From Bacillus pumilus (lineage in GTDB: Bacteria; Bacillota; Bacilli; Bacillales; Bacillaceae), in contig NZ_CP101833.1 in assembly GCF_024498355.1 (NCBI RefSeq), positions 1,593,001-1,657,000 on the forward strand: 64,000 bases of DNA. The letters run 5' to 3'. Positions 54,124 to 63,975 of the stretch are shown in pieces. Under the pieces are notes generated by a model. It saw only the letters and a list, made by a program, of their open reading frames with translations. It was not told where the DNA came from and ran no database searches. Numbering within the stretch: position 1 is the stretch's first letter; each line of letters opens with the position of its first letter. Made by a program: the position numbers and the translations under genes.

Positions 54124-54172
54124 ATGTCTAATCGAAGAAAGCGCTTGATTTGTGAGGATAATGATTGACAAT

Positions 54173-54220
54173 TGTTTTGGTCATTAGTTAAACTCTTTAA
54201 TAGTTAAACACTTAAACTAA
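54173..54220 (+). promoter_or_regulatory. Promoter and candidate MarR operator before the marR-MMPL genes
   Basis: TTGTTT (54173-54178), 17 bases, TTTAAT (54196-54201) is the best promoter pair; TTGACA at 54165 is another possible -35. AGTTAAACT (54186-54194) and the imperfect palindrome TAGTTAAACACTTAAACTA (54201-54219) cover the -10 and start region, where an autoregulating MarR repressor would be expected to bind. Confidence 0.45.
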
Positions 54221-54232
54221 AAGGAGCAGCGT

Positions 54233-54709
54233 ATGGAACAAAATAAAATTGCACAGCTCATTCAGAGGTATGCAGACGTTTATCTCATGATGGAGAAAAA
54301 AGTATCGAGTATGATCACAGAAAAGCTTGATAAAGAGCTTACCCTTGATCAGTATTACTCGCTTCGATACATCAATTTACATCCAGGGTGTACATCAACG
54401 GACCTAGCTTATGTATGTAATGTGAATAAAAGTGCTGTGACATCAATGACGAACCGTCTATTTACAAAAAACTATATTGTTCGTGAGCACGATCAAGCTG
54501 ATAGAAGAAGTGTGCACCTGTACGTCACGCCAGAGGGCAAAGATGTCGTCAGCCGAATGGAAAAGCAGCTTCAGGATCTAGTTCGATCTTATTTTGAAAA
54601 GCTGGAAGAAAAAGAAATGGAATCATTTATTCAAACATATGAAAAGATTTATCAGATTATCATCGAAGAGGAGGCACAAAGTAATAATGAGAGCAATCAT
54701 AAAGGGTAG
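54233..54709 (+). CDS. MarR-family transcriptional regulator
   Basis: A 158-residue MarR protein. The winged helix has LDQYYSLRYINLHPGCTSTDLAYVCNVNKSAVTSMTNRLFTKNYIVRE in outline (about 40-88) and the wing DQADRRSVHLYVTPEGKDVV. Flanking helices would form the dimer. Its gene overlaps the following MMPL gene by 23 bases, as in the ydgG-ydgH pair of B. subtilis, so it most likely represses its own operon until an exported compound or membrane signal releases it. The ATG follows AAAAGGAGC. Confidence 0.88.
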   Translation: MEQNKIAQLIQRYADVYLMMEKKVSSMITEKLDKELTLDQYYSLRYINLHPGCTSTDLAYVCNVNKSAVTSMTNRLFTKNYIVREHDQADRRSVHLYVTPEGKDVVSRMEKQLQDLVRSYFEKLEEKEMESFIQTYEKIYQIIIEEEAQSNNESNHKG

Positions 54710-57700
54710 ATGGCTTATCACGATCCTTTGGGTCGCATTAGCGGCAGTGTTACTTATCACCGCTCCTAATATGGCGCAATTAACAAAAGAAAAAGGGCAA
54801 ATTTCTGTTCCGGATGGGTATCCGTCCTCATATGCCGATCGGCTATTAAAGAAAATGTCTGATAGCGGAGATACGGAAAAATCAATCGTCATTGTTTTTC
54901 AAGAAAAGAACATTGTCAAAGAAAGAGAAACATCTTTAAAAAAGGCAATGGAGATTTTAGAAAAGGATAAAGATCTCCACGTAGAAGACATCACTTCTTA
55001 TTTTGAAGCGAACAAAGATATCAAAAAACAAATGCTCTCTAAAGATCAAACGACGCTCCTTGTTCCAGTTACATACGACTCAAGTAAAATCAAAGCATCC
55101 GATTTTAAAGAAAGAGTCAATGAAAAGCTAAAGAGCCTGAACCTAAAATTTGAAATGACAGGGCAGCCGTTAATCGATGATGATGTTCTCACAAGCTCCC
55201 AGGAAGGCCTGAAAAAAACGGAGTTCATTACGATCGGGTTTATTTTAGTCGTTCTTGTACTTGTCTTTAGGTCAGCGGTGGCACCACTCGTTCCGTTAGT
55301 CTCAGTGGCACTTTCTTACTTAGTCAGTCAATCGATCGTAGCTTACTTAGTCAAATATCTAGACTTTCCGCTTTCAACCTTTACCCAGATCTTTATGGTC
55401 GCGATCATGTTTGGGATTGGAACGGACTATTGTATTTTACTCCTAAGCCGGTTTAAAGAAGAGCTGTCACATGGAAAGGATAAAATTGAAGCGATTATTA
55501 CAACGTATAAAACAGCAGGGAAGACGGTTTTATTCAGTGGTATTGCTGTGCTGATTGGCTTCACTTGTATTGGTTTAGCGCAATTCCAGCTTTATAAATC
55601 AGCTGTTGCAGTCGCTGTTGGGGTCGCCGTGTTAATCTTGGCACTACTTACCGTTGTTCCATTTTTCATGGCTGTTTTAGGGAAAGTGTTGTTTTGGCCG
55701 ATTAAAGGTGATATTGCCCACCCGCAATCGAAAATATGGGAAACAGCAGGTCGTTTTTCATTTAAGAAACCGCTTTTTAGTTTATTAATCGTAGGGATCA
55801 TCACACTTCCGCCAATTCTTATGTATAAAGGAACTCTTTCCTATAACAATCTTGATGAAATCGGTAATAAATATGAATCCGTCAATGCGTTCAATACGAT
55901 TTCTGACAAATTTGGACCAGGGGAAGCACTCCCGGCAACGATTGTGGTGAAATCATCTGATCTGTTAGACAACAATAAAGGGCTGATTGCCGTTGAAAAG
56001 CTCAGCCGTGCAATTGAACAAACAGATGGCGTAAGTAAAGTGAGAAGTGCGACACGTCCGGTCGGTAAAGGGCTGAGTGATCTATACGTGAAATCACAAG
56101 CCAAAGATCTAAATACCGGACTTGATAAAAGTAATGAAGGCTTGAAAAAAATCCAAGATGCACTGACGACAATGAGTAAATCCATTGAGGATCAAACGCC
56201 GCAAATCAAATCATCTGGAAAAGGCATTAACAAATTGATTTCTGGTACAGAATCAGTGCAAATAGGCATTCAAAACGTCGAAAAATCGTTAAAAGATTTG
56301 CAAAGCGGAATCGATCAAAACAAAAAAGGTGTAGCAGCCATTAAAGAGAAAATCAAAGGTGCGAAAAAGGAATTAATGGCTCAAGTTGCACAAGTGAATC
56401 AACAAGTATCGCTATACAAAAGCATTTCCAAAGAATTAAAGGCAGCATTAGCGCAAGTGGATACGTCATCCTCTGCCGCAGCGGATGTAAAAGCATTAAT
56501 CACACAAGCAAATAAACAATTTAGTACACTCGAAAAACAAATTCCGCAGGTAAAAGAAAATCAATCGTATCAAGCCATTAAAGCTTCATATAATGAACTT
56601 TCTACGACCTTGCAAGAAGGGGCGAAACAGGCAGACAGCTATGCCAAACAAGCTAAAGAAGCCAAAAAACAGCTTGAAGCAGCGGATGCCTTTATCGCAA
56701 AAGCTTCAGAGCAGCAAAAAGTCTTGACGAGTCAAATCGATGAGCTCATTGCTGGCTTAGACGCAATTGAAACTGGACTGGATCAAACGTCTAAAGGTCA
56801 AGGACAGTTAGCTGATAATATGCCAAAGCTTGTAAATGGAGCTGGGCAAGTGATTGATGGTCAAAAACAAATGAAAGAAAAGATTGGCGGCTTTGGTGAT
56901 AACCTGACCAAGCTGACAGATGGCCTGAACAAAAGTGTAGATGGACTTGAGAAAATTTCAAGCGGGTTAATGGGTGCAGGTGACTACTTAGACGAACTGA
57001 AAAATGCACCAGATCAAGACATGGCCGGTTGGTTTATCCCAAAAGACGTGCTGAAAAATAAAGCATTCAAGCAAGTATTTGATTCATATATGTCGGATGA
57101 CCGCAAAATGACAAAGATTGATGTCATTTTAGAAAAAAATCCATATGGCAATGAAGCCTTGTCGACGATTAAGCAAGTGGAAGCTTCTGTCGAGCGGGCA
57201 CTTCCTGAAACGAACCTAAAAGATGCATCATTCGGCGTTTCAGGTGTATCAAGTATGAACGCTGATTTAAAACAGCTGTCAGACCAAGATTTCAATAAAA
57301 CAGTTCTTTACATGATGATCGGTATTTTCCTCATCCTGGTGATCCTGTTCCGGTCGATTGTCATGCCGCTTTACTTGGTTGGTTCACTCATTTTGACTTA
57401 CTTTACAGCAATAGGTGTAACGGAATTTATTTTCACCCAATTCTTCGGATATCCGGGCATCAACTGGGCTGTTCCATTCTTTGGCTTTGTCATATTGATG
57501 GCGCTGGGAGTAGATTATTCGATTTTCTTAATGGAACGGTTCAATGAATACAAAACAAAAGACATTCAGTTTGCAATGACCGAATCAATGAAGAATATGG
57601 GATCTGTCATCATGTCTGCTGCCGTTATTTTGGCAGGAACATTTGCAGCGATGCTGCCTTCTGGTGTGCTGTCACTTTTACAGATTGCAACACTTGTCCT

Positions 57701-57806
57701 AACAGGACTTTTACTGTATGCACTCGTTGTGCTACCATTGTTCGTACCTGTTATGGTCAAATTGTTCGGAGCCGCAAACTGGTTCCCATTTAAACGAAAA
57801 GAATAG
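54687..57806 (+). CDS. MMPL/RND-family membrane protein 2 (YdgH-like)
   Basis: A 1039-residue paralogue of the protein at 48250-51366, with the same layout: N-terminal helix, first outside domain, five-helix bundle (FMVAIMFGIGTDYCILLLSRFKEE is nearly identical), a long coiled-coil outside domain (about 400-850, repeated GLDKSNEGLKKIQD-type heptads), and a C-terminal bundle with LGVDYSIFLMERFNEY. The ATG at 54687 (GAGGAGG upstream) lies inside the end of the marR gene; the frame is open further upstream, but that part is a shadow of marR. I see no terminator before ymfI. Confidence 0.86.
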   Translation: MRAIIKGRWLITILWVALAAVLLITAPNMAQLTKEKGQISVPDGYPSSYADRLLKKMSDSGDTEKSIVIVFQEKNIVKERETSLKKAMEILEKDKDLHVEDITSYFEANKDIKKQMLSKDQTTLLVPVTYDSSKIKASDFKERVNEKLKSLNLKFEMTGQPLIDDDVLTSSQEGLKKTEFITIGFILVVLVLVFRSAVAPLVPLVSVALSYLVSQSIVAYLVKYLDFPLSTFTQIFMVAIMFGIGTDYCILLLSRFKEELSHGKDKIEAIITTYKTAGKTVLFSGIAVLIGFTCIGLAQFQLYKSAVAVAVGVAVLILALLTVVPFFMAVLGKVLFWPIKGDIAHPQSKIWETAGRFSFKKPLFSLLIVGIITLPPILMYKGTLSYNNLDEIGNKYESVNAFNTISDKFGPGEALPATIVVKSSDLLDNNKGLIAVEKLSRAIEQTDGVSKVRSATRPVGKGLSDLYVKSQAKDLNTGLDKSNEGLKKIQDALTTMSKSIEDQTPQIKSSGKGINKLISGTESVQIGIQNVEKSLKDLQSGIDQNKKGVAAIKEKIKGAKKELMAQVAQVNQQVSLYKSISKELKAALAQVDTSSSAAADVKALITQANKQFSTLEKQIPQVKENQSYQAIKASYNELSTTLQEGAKQADSYAKQAKEAKKQLEAADAFIAKASEQQKVLTSQIDELIAGLDAIETGLDQTSKGQGQLADNMPKLVNGAGQVIDGQKQMKEKIGGFGDNLTKLTDGLNKSVDGLEKISSGLMGAGDYLDELKNAPDQDMAGWFIPKDVLKNKAFKQVFDSYMSDDRKMTKIDVILEKNPYGNEALSTIKQVEASVERALPETNLKDASFGVSGVSSMNADLKQLSDQDFNKTVLYMMIGIFLILVILFRSIVMPLYLVGSLILTYFTAIGVTEFIFTQFFGYPGINWAVPFFGFVILMALGVDYSIFLMERFNEYKTKDIQFAMTESMKNMGSVIMSAAVILAGTFAAMLPSGVLSLLQIATLVLTGLLLYALVVLPLFVPVMVKLFGAANWFPFKRKE

Positions 57807-57835
57807 GTATTTCATAAAGAAAGTAGGAACAATGT

Positions 57836-58564
57836 ATGAGTCGTTGGGCGCTTATTACTGGTGCCAGTGGAGGGATTGGGCAGGCGGCAGCCAAAAAGCT
57901 TGCCCAAGAAGGCTGCCACTTGATGCTCCATTATCACCAAAATGAACAGGCAGCCATGCGTCTCTCCGCTCATCTGGAAGAGACATATGAAATAGAGACG
58001 CACATCGTTCGTGCAGATTTAGCTAAAACAGGCGGAGCAGATGAGCTTGTCAGGTGTCTGCCGTTATTTCCAGATATACTTGTTTTGAATAGCGGTAAGA
58101 GCCATGTCGGTTTAGTGACAGATACAGAAAAGGAAGTTCTAGCCAGCATGGTGCAGCTTCATGTCACAAGTCCATATGAGCTCACCCAATCCCTTTTGCC
58201 TGCAATGATTCAAAAAAAAGCAGGTCATATCATTGCGGTTAGCTCCATCTGGGGAGAAACGGGCGCATCGTGTGAAGTGCTGTACAGCATGGTCAAGGGT
58301 GCACAAAATGCCTTCATTAAGGGACTCGCAAAAGAGCTTGCCCCAAGTGGAATTAGAGCAAATGCCGTCTCGCCCGGTGCTGTTCAGACTGACATGATGC
58401 AAAGCTTCACACAAGAAGACATTGCGATGCTTGAAGAAGAGATTCCACTCGGCCGGCTTGCAGCACCCGAGGAGATCGCAGATGTCATTTGGTTTCTCGC
58501 CTCAAAGCAGTCAAGTTATATGACGGGTCAAATTTTATCCGTGAATGGCGGCTGGTACTGTTAA
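57836..58564 (+). CDS. ymfI: SDR-family oxidoreductase YmfI
   Basis: A 242-residue classical short-chain dehydrogenase, close in style to 3-oxoacyl-ACP reductase FabG. It has ALITGASGGIGQAA (NADP loop), LVLNSG (variant of the NNAG position), SSIWGETGASCEVLYSMVKGA (catalytic Ser, Tyr and Lys) and NAVSPGAVQTDM. It is the YmfI orthologue by position and length. Physiological substrate unknown. Confidence 0.9.
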   Translation: MSRWALITGASGGIGQAAAKKLAQEGCHLMLHYHQNEQAAMRLSAHLEETYEIETHIVRADLAKTGGADELVRCLPLFPDILVLNSGKSHVGLVTDTEKEVLASMVQLHVTSPYELTQSLLPAMIQKKAGHIIAVSSIWGETGASCEVLYSMVKGAQNAFIKGLAKELAPSGIRANAVSPGAVQTDMMQSFTQEDIAMLEEEIPLGRLAAPEEIADVIWFLASKQSSYMTGQILSVNGGWYC

Positions 58565-58637
58565 AAAACGTGTATAATTCGTCTCTCCATGACAAAAGCT
58601 ATGGCTGTAATTCATCTTTTCGAATGGAGGAATCGAC

Positions 58638-58895
58638 ATGTCTGTACTTGAGAGCTGGGACCATTGGAAAAATTTTTTAGGTGACCGTTTAAATCATGCG
58701 CAGGATAAAGGTTTATCAGATGATACAATCAACAACCTTGCGTATGAAATTGGCGGATATCTAGCGAACGAAGTGGATGCAAAGAACGAGCAGGAAAGAG
58801 TGCTTGCTGACCTTTGGAGCGTTGCATCAGAAGATGAGCAGCGCGCCATTGCAAACATGATGGTCAAGCTAGTAGAAAATAATAGCTCGCACTAA
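58638..58895 (+). CDS. ymfJ: YmfJ, DUF3243 protein
   Basis: An 85-residue acidic helical protein of the DUF3243 family (SWDHWKNFLGDRLNHAQDKGLSDDTINNLAYEIGGYLANEVD...). It is conserved in Bacillus at this position. The ATG follows ATGGAGGAATCG. No function is known to me. Confidence 0.88.
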   Translation: MSVLESWDHWKNFLGDRLNHAQDKGLSDDTINNLAYEIGGYLANEVDAKNEQERVLADLWSVASEDEQRAIANMMVKLVENNSSH

Positions 58896-58897
58896 AC

Positions 58898-58929
58898 AAA
58901 AAGAGGGGTCGTTTGTGCCTCTCTTTTTA
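58898..58929 (+). terminator. Terminator after ymfJ
   Basis: AAAAAGAGG / CCTCTCTTTTT imperfect stem with a T run, starting a few bases after the ymfJ stop. Confidence 0.7.
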
Positions 58930-59026
58930 TTTTAACCGTTTAGCAACATTGTGCTTTCTAAAAATGTGAAAATGCTTTATGATAAAGGAAGGTAAAATTT
59001 TGCCACAATGAAGGGGGTAATATCAT

Positions 59027-59818
59027 TTGGCAAAGCTCGAATGGTATTTTGAATATGAGATACATGTAAACCGTCCCGGACTTTTAGGAGACATTTCTTC
59101 TCTAATGGGGATGCTTTCAATTAATATTGTGACAATTAATGGTGTTGATGTATCAAGACGCGGAATGCTTTTGCGCTGTGACCACACAGATCAAATTAAG
59201 CGCCTTGAATCAATTTTAAATACAATGGAAACGATAAAAGTAACAAAATTAAGGCAGCCAAAACTTCGTGACCGTTTAGCTGTTCGTCATGGACGATACA
59301 TCCAGCGGGATGCTGATGACAAAAAGACGTTCCGTTTCGAAAGGGACGAGCTCGGTCTTCTTGTTGATTTTATGGCTGAACTATTTAAAAAAGAAGGACA
59401 TAAATTGATTGGGATTCGCGGAATGCCGCGTGTTGGAAAAACAGAATCAATTGTTGCTTCAAGTGTATGTGCAAGCAAAAGATGGCTGTTTGTATCGTCT
59501 ACTCTTTTGAAACAGACCATCCGCAGTCAGCTGATTGCTGATGAATACAGCCCAGATAACGTCTTTATTATTGATGGAATTGTGTCGACAAGAAGAGGTT
59601 CTGAGAAACACTTACAGCTTTTAAGAGAAATTATGAGACTGCCTGCAACAAAAGTGGTCGAGCATCCAGACATCTTTATTCAAAATTCAGAATATACAAT
59701 GGATGATTTCGACTATATCATTGAACTGCGCAATAGTGCAGACGAAGAAATTACATACGAGCACGCTGAAGAACCACAAGTATTTGATCATTCTGGTTTT
59801 TCCGGCTTCGATTTTTAA
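59027..59818 (+). CDS. ymfK: YmfK, DUF3388 protein with ACT-like and P-loop-like parts
   Basis: A 263-residue DUF3388 protein. The first 80 residues look like an ACT-type regulatory domain (YEIHVNRPGLLGDISSLMGMLSINIVTINGVD). The middle has GIRGMPRVGKTESIVASS (about 136-152), a P-loop-like sequence, and a hydrophobic-Asp strand (NVFIIDGIVS). The TTG start follows AAGGGGGTAATATCA. It precedes ymfM by about 20 bases and is probably cotranscribed with it. Function unknown. Confidence 0.85.
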   Translation: MAKLEWYFEYEIHVNRPGLLGDISSLMGMLSINIVTINGVDVSRRGMLLRCDHTDQIKRLESILNTMETIKVTKLRQPKLRDRLAVRHGRYIQRDADDKKTFRFERDELGLLVDFMAELFKKEGHKLIGIRGMPRVGKTESIVASSVCASKRWLFVSSTLLKQTIRSQLIADEYSPDNVFIIDGIVSTRRGSEKHLQLLREIMRLPATKVVEHPDIFIQNSEYTMDDFDYIIELRNSADEEITYEHAEEPQVFDHSGFSGFDF

Positions 59819-59841
59819 TATGGTAATGGTAGGTGTTTGTT

Positions 59842-60756
59842 TTGACTGAATTGGGAAAACGGCTCGTTGAGGCCAGAGAGGAAAAAGGGATGTCGCTGGA
59901 GGACCTTCAGGCGGCGACCAAAATCCAAAAGCGCTATTTGCTAGCAATCGAACAAGGAAACTATGATATTATTCCAGGTAAATTTTACGTCAGAGCGTTT
60001 ATTAAACAATATGCCGAAGCCGTTGGACTAAATCCTGAACAATTGTTCGAAGAATTTCGTAAAGATGTACCAAGCACGTATAACGATGAAGTATCTGATA
60101 AATTATCAAATATTAAACCGCAGAGAGAGCTGCCAAAGCCTGCCTCGAAGGTGCTGGAGCTATTGCCGACGATCTTAATCATTGGAGGCATCCTTGTGGT
60201 GATCGCCATTATATATGTGATCGTGCAAGCGGTCAATCAGGATAGCGGACAGAAGAATAATCAGACAGCTCCTCAGAAATCAGAATCAAAATACGAAGTG
60301 TCTGAGGATTCATCACTCGCAAAGGATCAAAAGAAAAAAGAAAAAGCCTCGTCAGATGATAAAGAAAATACATCTAAAAAAGACGATTCATCAAAGGATG
60401 ATTCATCAAAAGACGATGAAGCTGTTTCTTTGAAGGCCACGAATACAGAAGGATCCACGACAACATATGAAGTGTCAGGTGCAGATGAGATGGAGTTAAC
60501 CATTTCTGCCTCGCAAGCTTCATGGCTGCGCGTGAGAGACGAATCTGGAAAAGTGCTGAAGATGGGTGAACTGAAAGATGGCGAATCGTTTAAAACAGAC
60601 CTGTCGGAGCTCTCCAAGATCGATATCCGTCTCGGGAATGCGACTGGAATTGACATCAAGGTCAATGACGAGACACTTAAGTACGAATTAGACCCTAAAG
60701 ACACGATGACACAAAACATTGTGATTGTGAATAAAGGAAAGGAAAAGTCATCTTAA
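59842..60756 (+). CDS. ymfM: YmfM, RodZ-like cell-shape protein
   Basis: A 304-residue RodZ-type protein. The N-terminal helix-turn-helix (LGKRLVEAREEKGMSLEDLQAATKIQKRYLLAIEQGNYDIIPGKFYVRAFIKQYAE in outline) is of the kind that binds MreB. A membrane segment follows (about 112-133, TILIIGGILVVIAIIYVIVQ). After it comes a low-complexity Lys/Asp/Ser linker (KKDDSSKDDSSKDDE) and an outside beta domain (DUF4115-like, with SQASWLRVRDESGKVLKMGELKDGE). The TTG at 59842 is seven bases from GGTAGGTG. It probably links the actin-like cytoskeleton to wall synthesis. Confidence 0.9.
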   Translation: MTELGKRLVEAREEKGMSLEDLQAATKIQKRYLLAIEQGNYDIIPGKFYVRAFIKQYAEAVGLNPEQLFEEFRKDVPSTYNDEVSDKLSNIKPQRELPKPASKVLELLPTILIIGGILVVIAIIYVIVQAVNQDSGQKNNQTAPQKSESKYEVSEDSSLAKDQKKKEKASSDDKENTSKKDDSSKDDSSKDDEAVSLKATNTEGSTTTYEVSGADEMELTISASQASWLRVRDESGKVLKMGELKDGESFKTDLSELSKIDIRLGNATGIDIKVNDETLKYELDPKDTMTQNIVIVNKGKEKSS

Positions 60757-60780
60757 GCAAGTAGATGACTTTTCTTTTGT
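60743..60780 (+). terminator. Terminator overlapping the ymfM stop
   Basis: A perfect 11-base stem AAAAGTCATCT / AGATGACTTTT, then CTTTTGTT. The left arm is coding for the end of ymfM. Confidence 0.8.
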
Positions 60781-60829
60781 TCCTACTATTATATACATAA
60801 AAAATTGCTTTATTGGAGGATTGGATTTC

Positions 60830-61411
60830 ATGTTTAACTTACCGAATAAAATTACTCTTTCTCGGATCGCCTTGATCCCTGTTTTTATGATCATTATGCT
60901 TGCACCTTTTGACTGGGGTGTTGCACGCTTTGGTGATGTCAGCATTGAAGTGACTCACCTTGTCGGAGCGATCTTGTTTATTGTGGCTTCGACAACCGAT
61001 TGGATTGATGGTTACTACGCACGTAAGTTCAATTTAGTGACGAATTTTGGTAAATTTTTAGATCCGCTTGCAGATAAATTGCTTGTTTCAGCTGCTTTAA
61101 TTATACTTGTTCAATATCACCTCACGCCGGCATGGATGGCCATTGTCATCATTAGCCGTGAATTTGCTGTAACAGGTCTAAGGCTCGTATTAGCCGGAGG
61201 CGGTGAAGTGGTAGCGGCCAATATGCTTGGAAAAGTGAAAACATGGGCGCAAATCATTGCGATTTCGGCACTTCTATTGCATAACCTGCCGTTTGAACTT
61301 GTATCATTCCCGTTCGGTGATCTTGCGATGTGGGTAGCGGTGTTCTTCACTGTTGTCTCAGGCTGGGATTACTTTGCGAAAAACTGGGAAGCTTTAAAGA
61401 ATTCTAACTAA
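60830..61411 (+). CDS. pgsA: Phosphatidylglycerophosphate synthase
   Basis: A 193-residue integral membrane CDP-alcohol phosphotransferase. The metal-binding family motif is D-G-x2-A-R-x8-G-x3-D-x3-D, seen as [10 protein letters not shown] ... [14 protein letters not shown] (about 55-85). It makes phosphatidylglycerol phosphate from CDP-diacylglycerol and glycerol-3-phosphate. About five membrane helices. The ATG at 60830 follows TTGGAGGATTGG and matches the B. subtilis start [10 protein letters not shown]. Confidence 0.96.
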   Translation: MFNLPNKITLSRIALIPVFMIIMLAPFDWGVARFGDVSIEVTHLVGAILFIVASTTDWIDGYYARKFNLVTNFGKFLDPLADKLLVSAALIILVQYHLTPAWMAIVIISREFAVTGLRLVLAGGGEVVAANMLGKVKTWAQIIAISALLLHNLPFELVSFPFGDLAMWVAVFFTVVSGWDYFAKNWEALKNSN

Positions 61412-61428
61412 CAAAGGACGTGTACGCT

Positions 61429-62679
61429 TTGAAGTCAGAGAGAAAAGCAGAAATTATTGCAGTCGGTTCCGAACTTTTGCTAGGGCAAATTACGAATACG
61501 AATGCACAATTCATCAGCAAACAGCTAGCTGAAATTGGTGTGAACGTTTATTACCACACAGCAGTTGGTGACAATCCAGAGCGTTTAAAACAAGCCATTC
61601 AAGTAGCGCAGGAAAGATCTAATTTTATTATATTCTCAGGCGGTCTTGGACCAACAAAAGATGATTTAACAAAAGAAACCATTGCAAATACGCTCGGAAA
61701 AGAGCTTGTGCTAAATGAAGAAGCATTTGAATCGATTCAAGACTACTTTCGAAAGACCGGACGTGACATGTCACCGAACAACCGTAAGCAGGCACTCGTT
61801 CTAGAAGGATCTGATGTGCTGGTGAACCGGTTCGGGATGGCACCAGGTATGTTTATTCAAGAAGAAGATACGTTTTATATTCTGCTTCCTGGACCACCAA
61901 GTGAACTGCACCCGATGTTTGAAAACGAGGCGAAGCCGCTGATTTCTGAGAAACTTGGCTTAAAAGAAAAAATCGTGTCTGTTGTGTTGCGTTTCTTCGG
62001 AATCGGTGAATCACAGCTTGAAACAGACCTTGAAGATTTAATCGATGCTCAGACCAATCCGACGATTGCACCGCTTGCAGCTGACGGTGAAGTGACACTA
62101 AGGCTCACAGCCAAGCACGAGGATGAAAAAGAAACGGAGCGTCTGTTAAAAGAAACGGAAGCGCAAATTTTAGATCGGGTAGGCGAGTACTTCTACGGAT
62201 ATGGAGATACATCTCTTGTCCGTGAAGTTTCCAAGGCCTTGCACGAACACGGGAAAACAGTAGCAGCCGCTGAAAGTCTGACTGGCGGCATGTTCTCCGA
62301 ATGGCTGACAGATCTCGAAGGGGCATCATCGATTTTTAACGGAAGTGTGGTTTGTTATACCAATCAAGTGAAGCAGCAGGTGCTTGGCTGCCGGGAGGCA
62401 ACGTTGTCTTCTCATGGCGCTGTCAGCAAAGAGTGCGCTTTAGAGCTCGCTGAGGGCATTAGAAAGCTGACAGGAAGCGATATCGGTATTAGCTTCACTG
62501 GTGTGGCAGGACCTGCTAGCCAAGAAGGACAGCCTGTCGGAAAAGTGTTCATTGGGCTATCCACTAAAGATCAGAAAGACGTGTTTGAATGGATGTTTAC
62601 AGGCAGTCGATCAGGCATTCGAAAACGCGCTGTGAAATATGGTCTGCATCACTTGCTTAAATTATTAAAAGAGAGTTAA
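61429..62679 (+). CDS. cinA: CinA, competence/damage-inducible nicotinamide-nucleotide amidase-type protein
   Basis: A 416-residue two-domain protein. The N-terminal MoaB/MogA-like domain ([39 protein letters not shown]) acts as ADP-ribose pyrophosphatase in related proteins. The C-terminal CinA domain (about 255-412, [49 protein letters not shown]) is the NMN-deamidase type. The TTG at 61429 is about ten bases from AAAGGAC; a GTG at 61420 is too close. In B. subtilis cinA is cotranscribed with recA in competent cells. Confidence 0.94.
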   Translation: MKSERKAEIIAVGSELLLGQITNTNAQFISKQLAEIGVNVYYHTAVGDNPERLKQAIQVAQERSNFIIFSGGLGPTKDDLTKETIANTLGKELVLNEEAFESIQDYFRKTGRDMSPNNRKQALVLEGSDVLVNRFGMAPGMFIQEEDTFYILLPGPPSELHPMFENEAKPLISEKLGLKEKIVSVVLRFFGIGESQLETDLEDLIDAQTNPTIAPLAADGEVTLRLTAKHEDEKETERLLKETEAQILDRVGEYFYGYGDTSLVREVSKALHEHGKTVAAAESLTGGMFSEWLTDLEGASSIFNGSVVCYTNQVKQQVLGCREATLSSHGAVSKECALELAEGIRKLTGSDIGISFTGVAGPASQEGQPVGKVFIGLSTKDQKDVFEWMFTGSRSGIRKRAVKYGLHHLLKLLKES

Positions 62680-62709
62680 TTTTGTTTTTTGTTAGGTTTA
62701 CTCCTTTAT

Positions 62710-62746
62710 AAAAGACTGTTTTTTCTAATAGAAACAGCTCTTTTCT
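62710..62746 (+). terminator. Terminator between cinA and recA
   Basis: AAAAGACTGTTT / AAACAGCTCTTTT stem with one bulge, followed by CTT. Moderately strong; readthrough into recA is likely under competence. Confidence 0.65.
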
Positions 62747-62769
62747 TAAAAGATCTGCCAAGAAAAAAT

Positions 62770-62783
62770 CGAATATGTGTTCG
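62770..62783. promoter_or_regulatory. LexA (DinR) box upstream of recA
   Basis: CGAATATGTGTTCG fits the Bacillus SOS-box consensus CGAACRNRYGTTYC at most positions. It lies eight bases upstream of the recA -35 element, where LexA would repress recA until DNA damage. Confidence 0.85.
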
Positions 62784-62791
62784 TTTTTTTC

Positions 62792-62820
62792 TTGGCAAAT
62801 GACGTAAAACAAGGTATAGT
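62792..62820 (+). promoter_or_regulatory. Sigma-A promoter of recA
   Basis: TTGGCA (62792-62797), a 17-base spacer and TATAGT (62815-62820), about 36 bases before the start codon. Confidence 0.8.
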
Positions 62821-62856
62821 ATAGATAGTGGAATTGATAAAGGAGGAAACAATAGA

Positions 62857-63900
62857 ATGAGTGATCGTCAAGCAGCCTTAGATATGGCTCTTAAACAAAT
62901 AGAAAAACAGTTTGGTAAAGGCTCTATTATGAAACTAGGAGAGCAAACAGATACACGTATTTCAACAGTACCTAGTGGTTCGTTAGCACTTGATACTGCG
63001 CTTGGAATAGGTGGATATCCTCGCGGTCGTATTATTGAAGTATACGGTCCAGAGAGTTCTGGTAAAACGACAGTGGCACTTCATGCAATTGCTGAGGTTC
63101 AGCAGCAGGGAGGACAAGCAGCATTCATCGATGCAGAGCATGCACTAGATCCAGTTTATGCTCAAAAACTAGGTGTCAATATTGATGAGCTGTTGCTTTC
63201 TCAGCCGGATACAGGAGAACAAGCACTTGAAATTGCAGAGGCACTTGTCCGCAGTGGTGCAGTTGATATTGTTGTCATTGACTCAGTAGCTGCTCTTGTA
63301 CCAAAAGCAGAGATTGAAGGAGACATGGGTGATTCACACGTTGGTCTTCAAGCCCGTTTGATGTCTCAAGCACTTCGTAAACTATCAGGTGCTATCAACA
63401 AATCGAAAACAATTGCCATCTTTATTAACCAAATTCGTGAAAAAGTAGGGGTCATGTTCGGTAACCCTGAAACAACGCCTGGTGGACGTGCTCTGAAGTT
63501 CTATTCATCTGTTCGTTTAGAAGTGCGCCGTGCTGAACAGCTGAAACAAGGCAATGACATTATGGGAAATAAAACAAGAATTAAAGTTGTGAAAAACAAG
63601 GTTGCACCGCCATTCCGTATTGCGGAAGTAGACATCATGTATGGTGAAGGAATCTCAAAAGAGGGAGAAATCATCGACCTTGGAAGCGAACTAGATATCG
63701 TACAAAAGAGCGGAGCTTGGTATTCTTACCAAGAGGAACGTCTTGGACAAGGCCGTGAAAATGCGAAACAGTTCCTTAAAGAAAACAAAGATATCCTTCT
63801 CATGATTCAAGAACAAATCAGAGAACACTACGGTTTGGATACAAACGGAGTGAAAGCAACCGAAGAAGAGGGACAAGAAGAATTGGAATTTAAAGACTAA
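62857..63900 (+). CDS. recA: Recombinase RecA
   Basis: A 347-residue RecA, the usual length. Walker A is GPESSGKTT (about 65-73), Walker [13 protein letters not shown] (about 140), loop 2 follows [23 protein letters not shown], and the C-terminal tail is acidic ([12 protein letters not shown]). It forms the nucleoprotein filament for homologous recombination and triggers LexA cleavage. The ATG follows AAAGGAGGAAAC. Regulation by LexA is indicated by the box at 62770. Two terminator-like hairpins follow. Confidence 0.98.
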   Translation: MSDRQAALDMALKQIEKQFGKGSIMKLGEQTDTRISTVPSGSLALDTALGIGGYPRGRIIEVYGPESSGKTTVALHAIAEVQQQGGQAAFIDAEHALDPVYAQKLGVNIDELLLSQPDTGEQALEIAEALVRSGAVDIVVIDSVAALVPKAEIEGDMGDSHVGLQARLMSQALRKLSGAINKSKTIAIFINQIREKVGVMFGNPETTPGGRALKFYSSVRLEVRRAEQLKQGNDIMGNKTRIKVVKNKVAPPFRIAEVDIMYGEGISKEGEIIDLGSELDIVQKSGAWYSYQEERLGQGRENAKQFLKENKDILLMIQEQIREHYGLDTNGVKATEEEGQEELEFKD

Positions 63901-63926
63901 AAAGACGCTGAAAAGCGTCTTTTTAG
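63901..63926 (+). terminator. Terminator 1 after recA
   Basis: AAAGACGCT / AGCGTCTTT stem with a four-base loop and T run, directly after the stop. Confidence 0.88.
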
Positions 63927-63932
63927 ATTGTT

Positions 63933-63975
63933 GACAAAGGGCTAAAATTGATCTTTTAGCCCTTTGTCTTCTTTT
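63933..63975 (+). terminator. Terminator 2 after recA
   Basis: A perfect 15-base stem GACAAAGGGCTAAAA / TTTTAGCCCTTTGTC with a six-base loop, followed by TTCTTTTTC. It is stronger than the first. Confidence 0.8.

Noticed and set aside
54594..54686. A longer start for MMPL protein 2.
   Set aside because: The extension is an out-of-frame reading of the marR gene. The ATG at 54687 begins the membrane helix and follows GAGGAGG.
60360..60420. A tandem repeat or mobile repeat in ymfM.
   Set aside because: The GATTCATCAAA repeats encode the low-complexity Lys/Asp/Ser linker of a RodZ-like protein, which varies freely in length.
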